From Chondrilla cf. caribensis (lineage: Eukaryota; Porifera; Demospongiae; Chondrillida; Chondrillidae), in the NCBI GenBank assembly GCA_964020155.1, contig OZ026561.1, forward strand, positions 3,172,047-3,236,046: a DNA stretch of 64,000 nucleotides, in the 5' to 3' direction. The notes below the pieces were generated by a model. The model did not search any database and was not told where the DNA came from. It saw only the letters and a program-made list of their open reading frames with translations. Below are positions 62,511 to 64,000 of this stretch, in pieces. The translations under genes and the position numbers were made by a program. Numbering within the stretch: the first letter of the stretch is position 1; every line of letters begins with the position of its first letter.

Positions 62511-63599
62511 TCTTCCTGAATATATGCAATCGATCGCTCGTTGTCAAAATGAAGATTCGAACTGGAGATTAATTACAAGCCCAGGAGGTACCTTTCAAGT
62601 GTCAATTCATAAATTCATGGAGTATATTAAAAACTATTCTCTCTCATTAACGACCCAAGCATTTGTATAAATCAATTTACTCTGTATGTAGTATTTCTCC
62701 CCACGTGTGGGTACATGTGTGCGTTTTCTGTTTCTGTCCGTGTGTCAATTCGAATGTTGTGCTGTCATGAAGTGTGATAATGGCCTTGTGTGGTTGTCTG
62801 TGTGCTGCTGCTGGTGTTTTTGATCTCTCAATTATGATTGGACTTAATCCCTATGACCCTATGTTTGACATAATAATCCCTATGATTGTAATAATTGATA
62901 CTAAATTCCCAATTGAAATCAATGCCATCAGTTCTGTTTTGAGTTCTGAGCATTTTTATTCTCTCTCATTAGCAACTTCGATGATTATATATTTCAAGTT
63001 ACTCTGCATGTAGTGTTTCTCATGCACGTGTGTGTGTGCATGTGTGGTGTGTGTATGCGTGTGTGTTCTCTTTCTGTCTATTTGTCAATTTCAATGTTGT
63101 GACATCATATCTTGTGACACAAGTGGCTGTGTGTGGTCACCTGTGTGCAGCTGCTGTTCTTGATTTCTTAATTATAACTGGACTTAATCCCTTAGATAGA
63201 CATAATAATTAACACTAAGTTCCTAATTGAAATAAGTACTGGTTTGGATATACACCAGGCAGAAGTGAAGTACACGTAATTGGAGCATTTGTTACCTGGA
63301 GATTGATCAAATGTCTGTATACTGTGCTGAGTGCCCCAATGTATACGTACTACTCTGTGATTGTCACTAAGTCTACCTGGATGGTTAGTGGAAGGCAGGA
63401 TGTTATTGTAGTTAACCAATTCCTCACAACTGTGTTGGACTAGACATCACCATTGTAACTTTAGTGGGATATGGCAAGAAACACATCAAGGACATGTCAT
63501 AGGTTTACAATGTAATATGTGAGAAATCTCAGACCTACTGATGGTGGTGTCATTGTGCATACCTTCAGCATCAGCACCCTAACTGAGTGTTTGTATAAT

Positions 63600-63705
63600 G
63601 ATAATATTACTTTGTAGATATAATCTGATCCAGCAGTTATAGGCTCCATACCATAACACTGTGTATTCAGCCAAGAACCACATGGAGTTCTCCCCTATTG
63701 AGGTG
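63600..63705 (-). pseudogene. Degenerate M8 exon 11 relic
   Basis: Minus-strand reading recalls GENSM followed by a decayed version of the Cys/Tyr region of exon 11. A large part of the exon is deleted. It lies at the place in the second unit where the first unit has the exon 9 relic. Confidence 0.55.
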
Positions 63706-64000
63706 AATGGAATACTTTGTGCACACAGTATATGTACTTACGTATTTTCAAGTTGAGATGTGTAATAAGCTGATCCAAATAAAATTGATATTACAAGGAT
63801 TATTATGAATATACATGACTATATACATGTACTGTGAATAATATTATATGTCATGTACTCTACTATAATAGGGGAATAATATCTACTCACACTTGATATA
63901 TATTGTATGCACACATTGGACTGAAATCAGTGTGGGGTAATTATTACATTTTGTCATCATAATTACCTAGCTGTCATTCTATTTAATAGTTGATTAAAAG

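Overview
The window is eukaryotic, AT-rich DNA: multi-exon genes, GT-AG introns mostly of 0.1-2 kb, long (CA)n/(GT)n arrays, retroelement and MITE debris. The mix of secreted modules (leishmanolysin-type M8 domain, SRCR, NIDO, EGF, sushi, Ig) points to an animal. The compact introns and this domain repertoire suggest an early-branching one, most likely a sponge; that is an inference, since no marker gene settles it.

The main content, read exon by exon on the minus strand, is a very large gene (called B here, 53,206 down to 27,214). Thirty-one exons with compatible phases give 9,792 coding bases (3,263 codons plus stop): signal peptide, short propeptide with a cysteine-switch-like CVHD and an RKKR site, an M8 domain, Cys-rich module, SRCR, NIDO, EGF-like modules, two sushi-like modules, two unfamiliar regions, coiled coils, two Ig domains and a novel-looking Cys-containing C terminus with no membrane segment. 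The zinc motif is HDLLH, not HExxH, so the M8 domain is probably inactive or altered. A tandem paralogue (gene A) enters from the left: its first 15 exons (12,292 down to 344) match gene B exon for exon, and the rest lies outside the window.

Layout. 1-12.3 kb: 5' two fifths of gene A, carrying a TIR element and palindromic MITEs in introns. 12.3-21.5 kb: a nest of about 1.2-kb local duplications, each with an antisense EGF exon copy, a (CA)n array, a CRE/E-box-containing block and a short plus-strand first-exon-like ORF; also a 28-bp minisatellite, an M8-unrelated LINE relic and a hAT-like MITE. 21.7-23.1 kb: last exons of a plus-strand gene with a charged cytoplasmic tail. 24-26.4 kb: conserved blocks of unclear coding status and a broken M8 exon. 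27.2-53.2 kb: gene B, with a LINE, an RT relic, a SINE-like element, a possible nested gene and GT arrays in introns. 53.3-64 kb: a second copy of the 12.4-26 kb intergenic block, partly degraded. The window is therefore one complete and one partial unit of a roughly 40-kb tandem duplication, the copies being separated by later insertions and losses.
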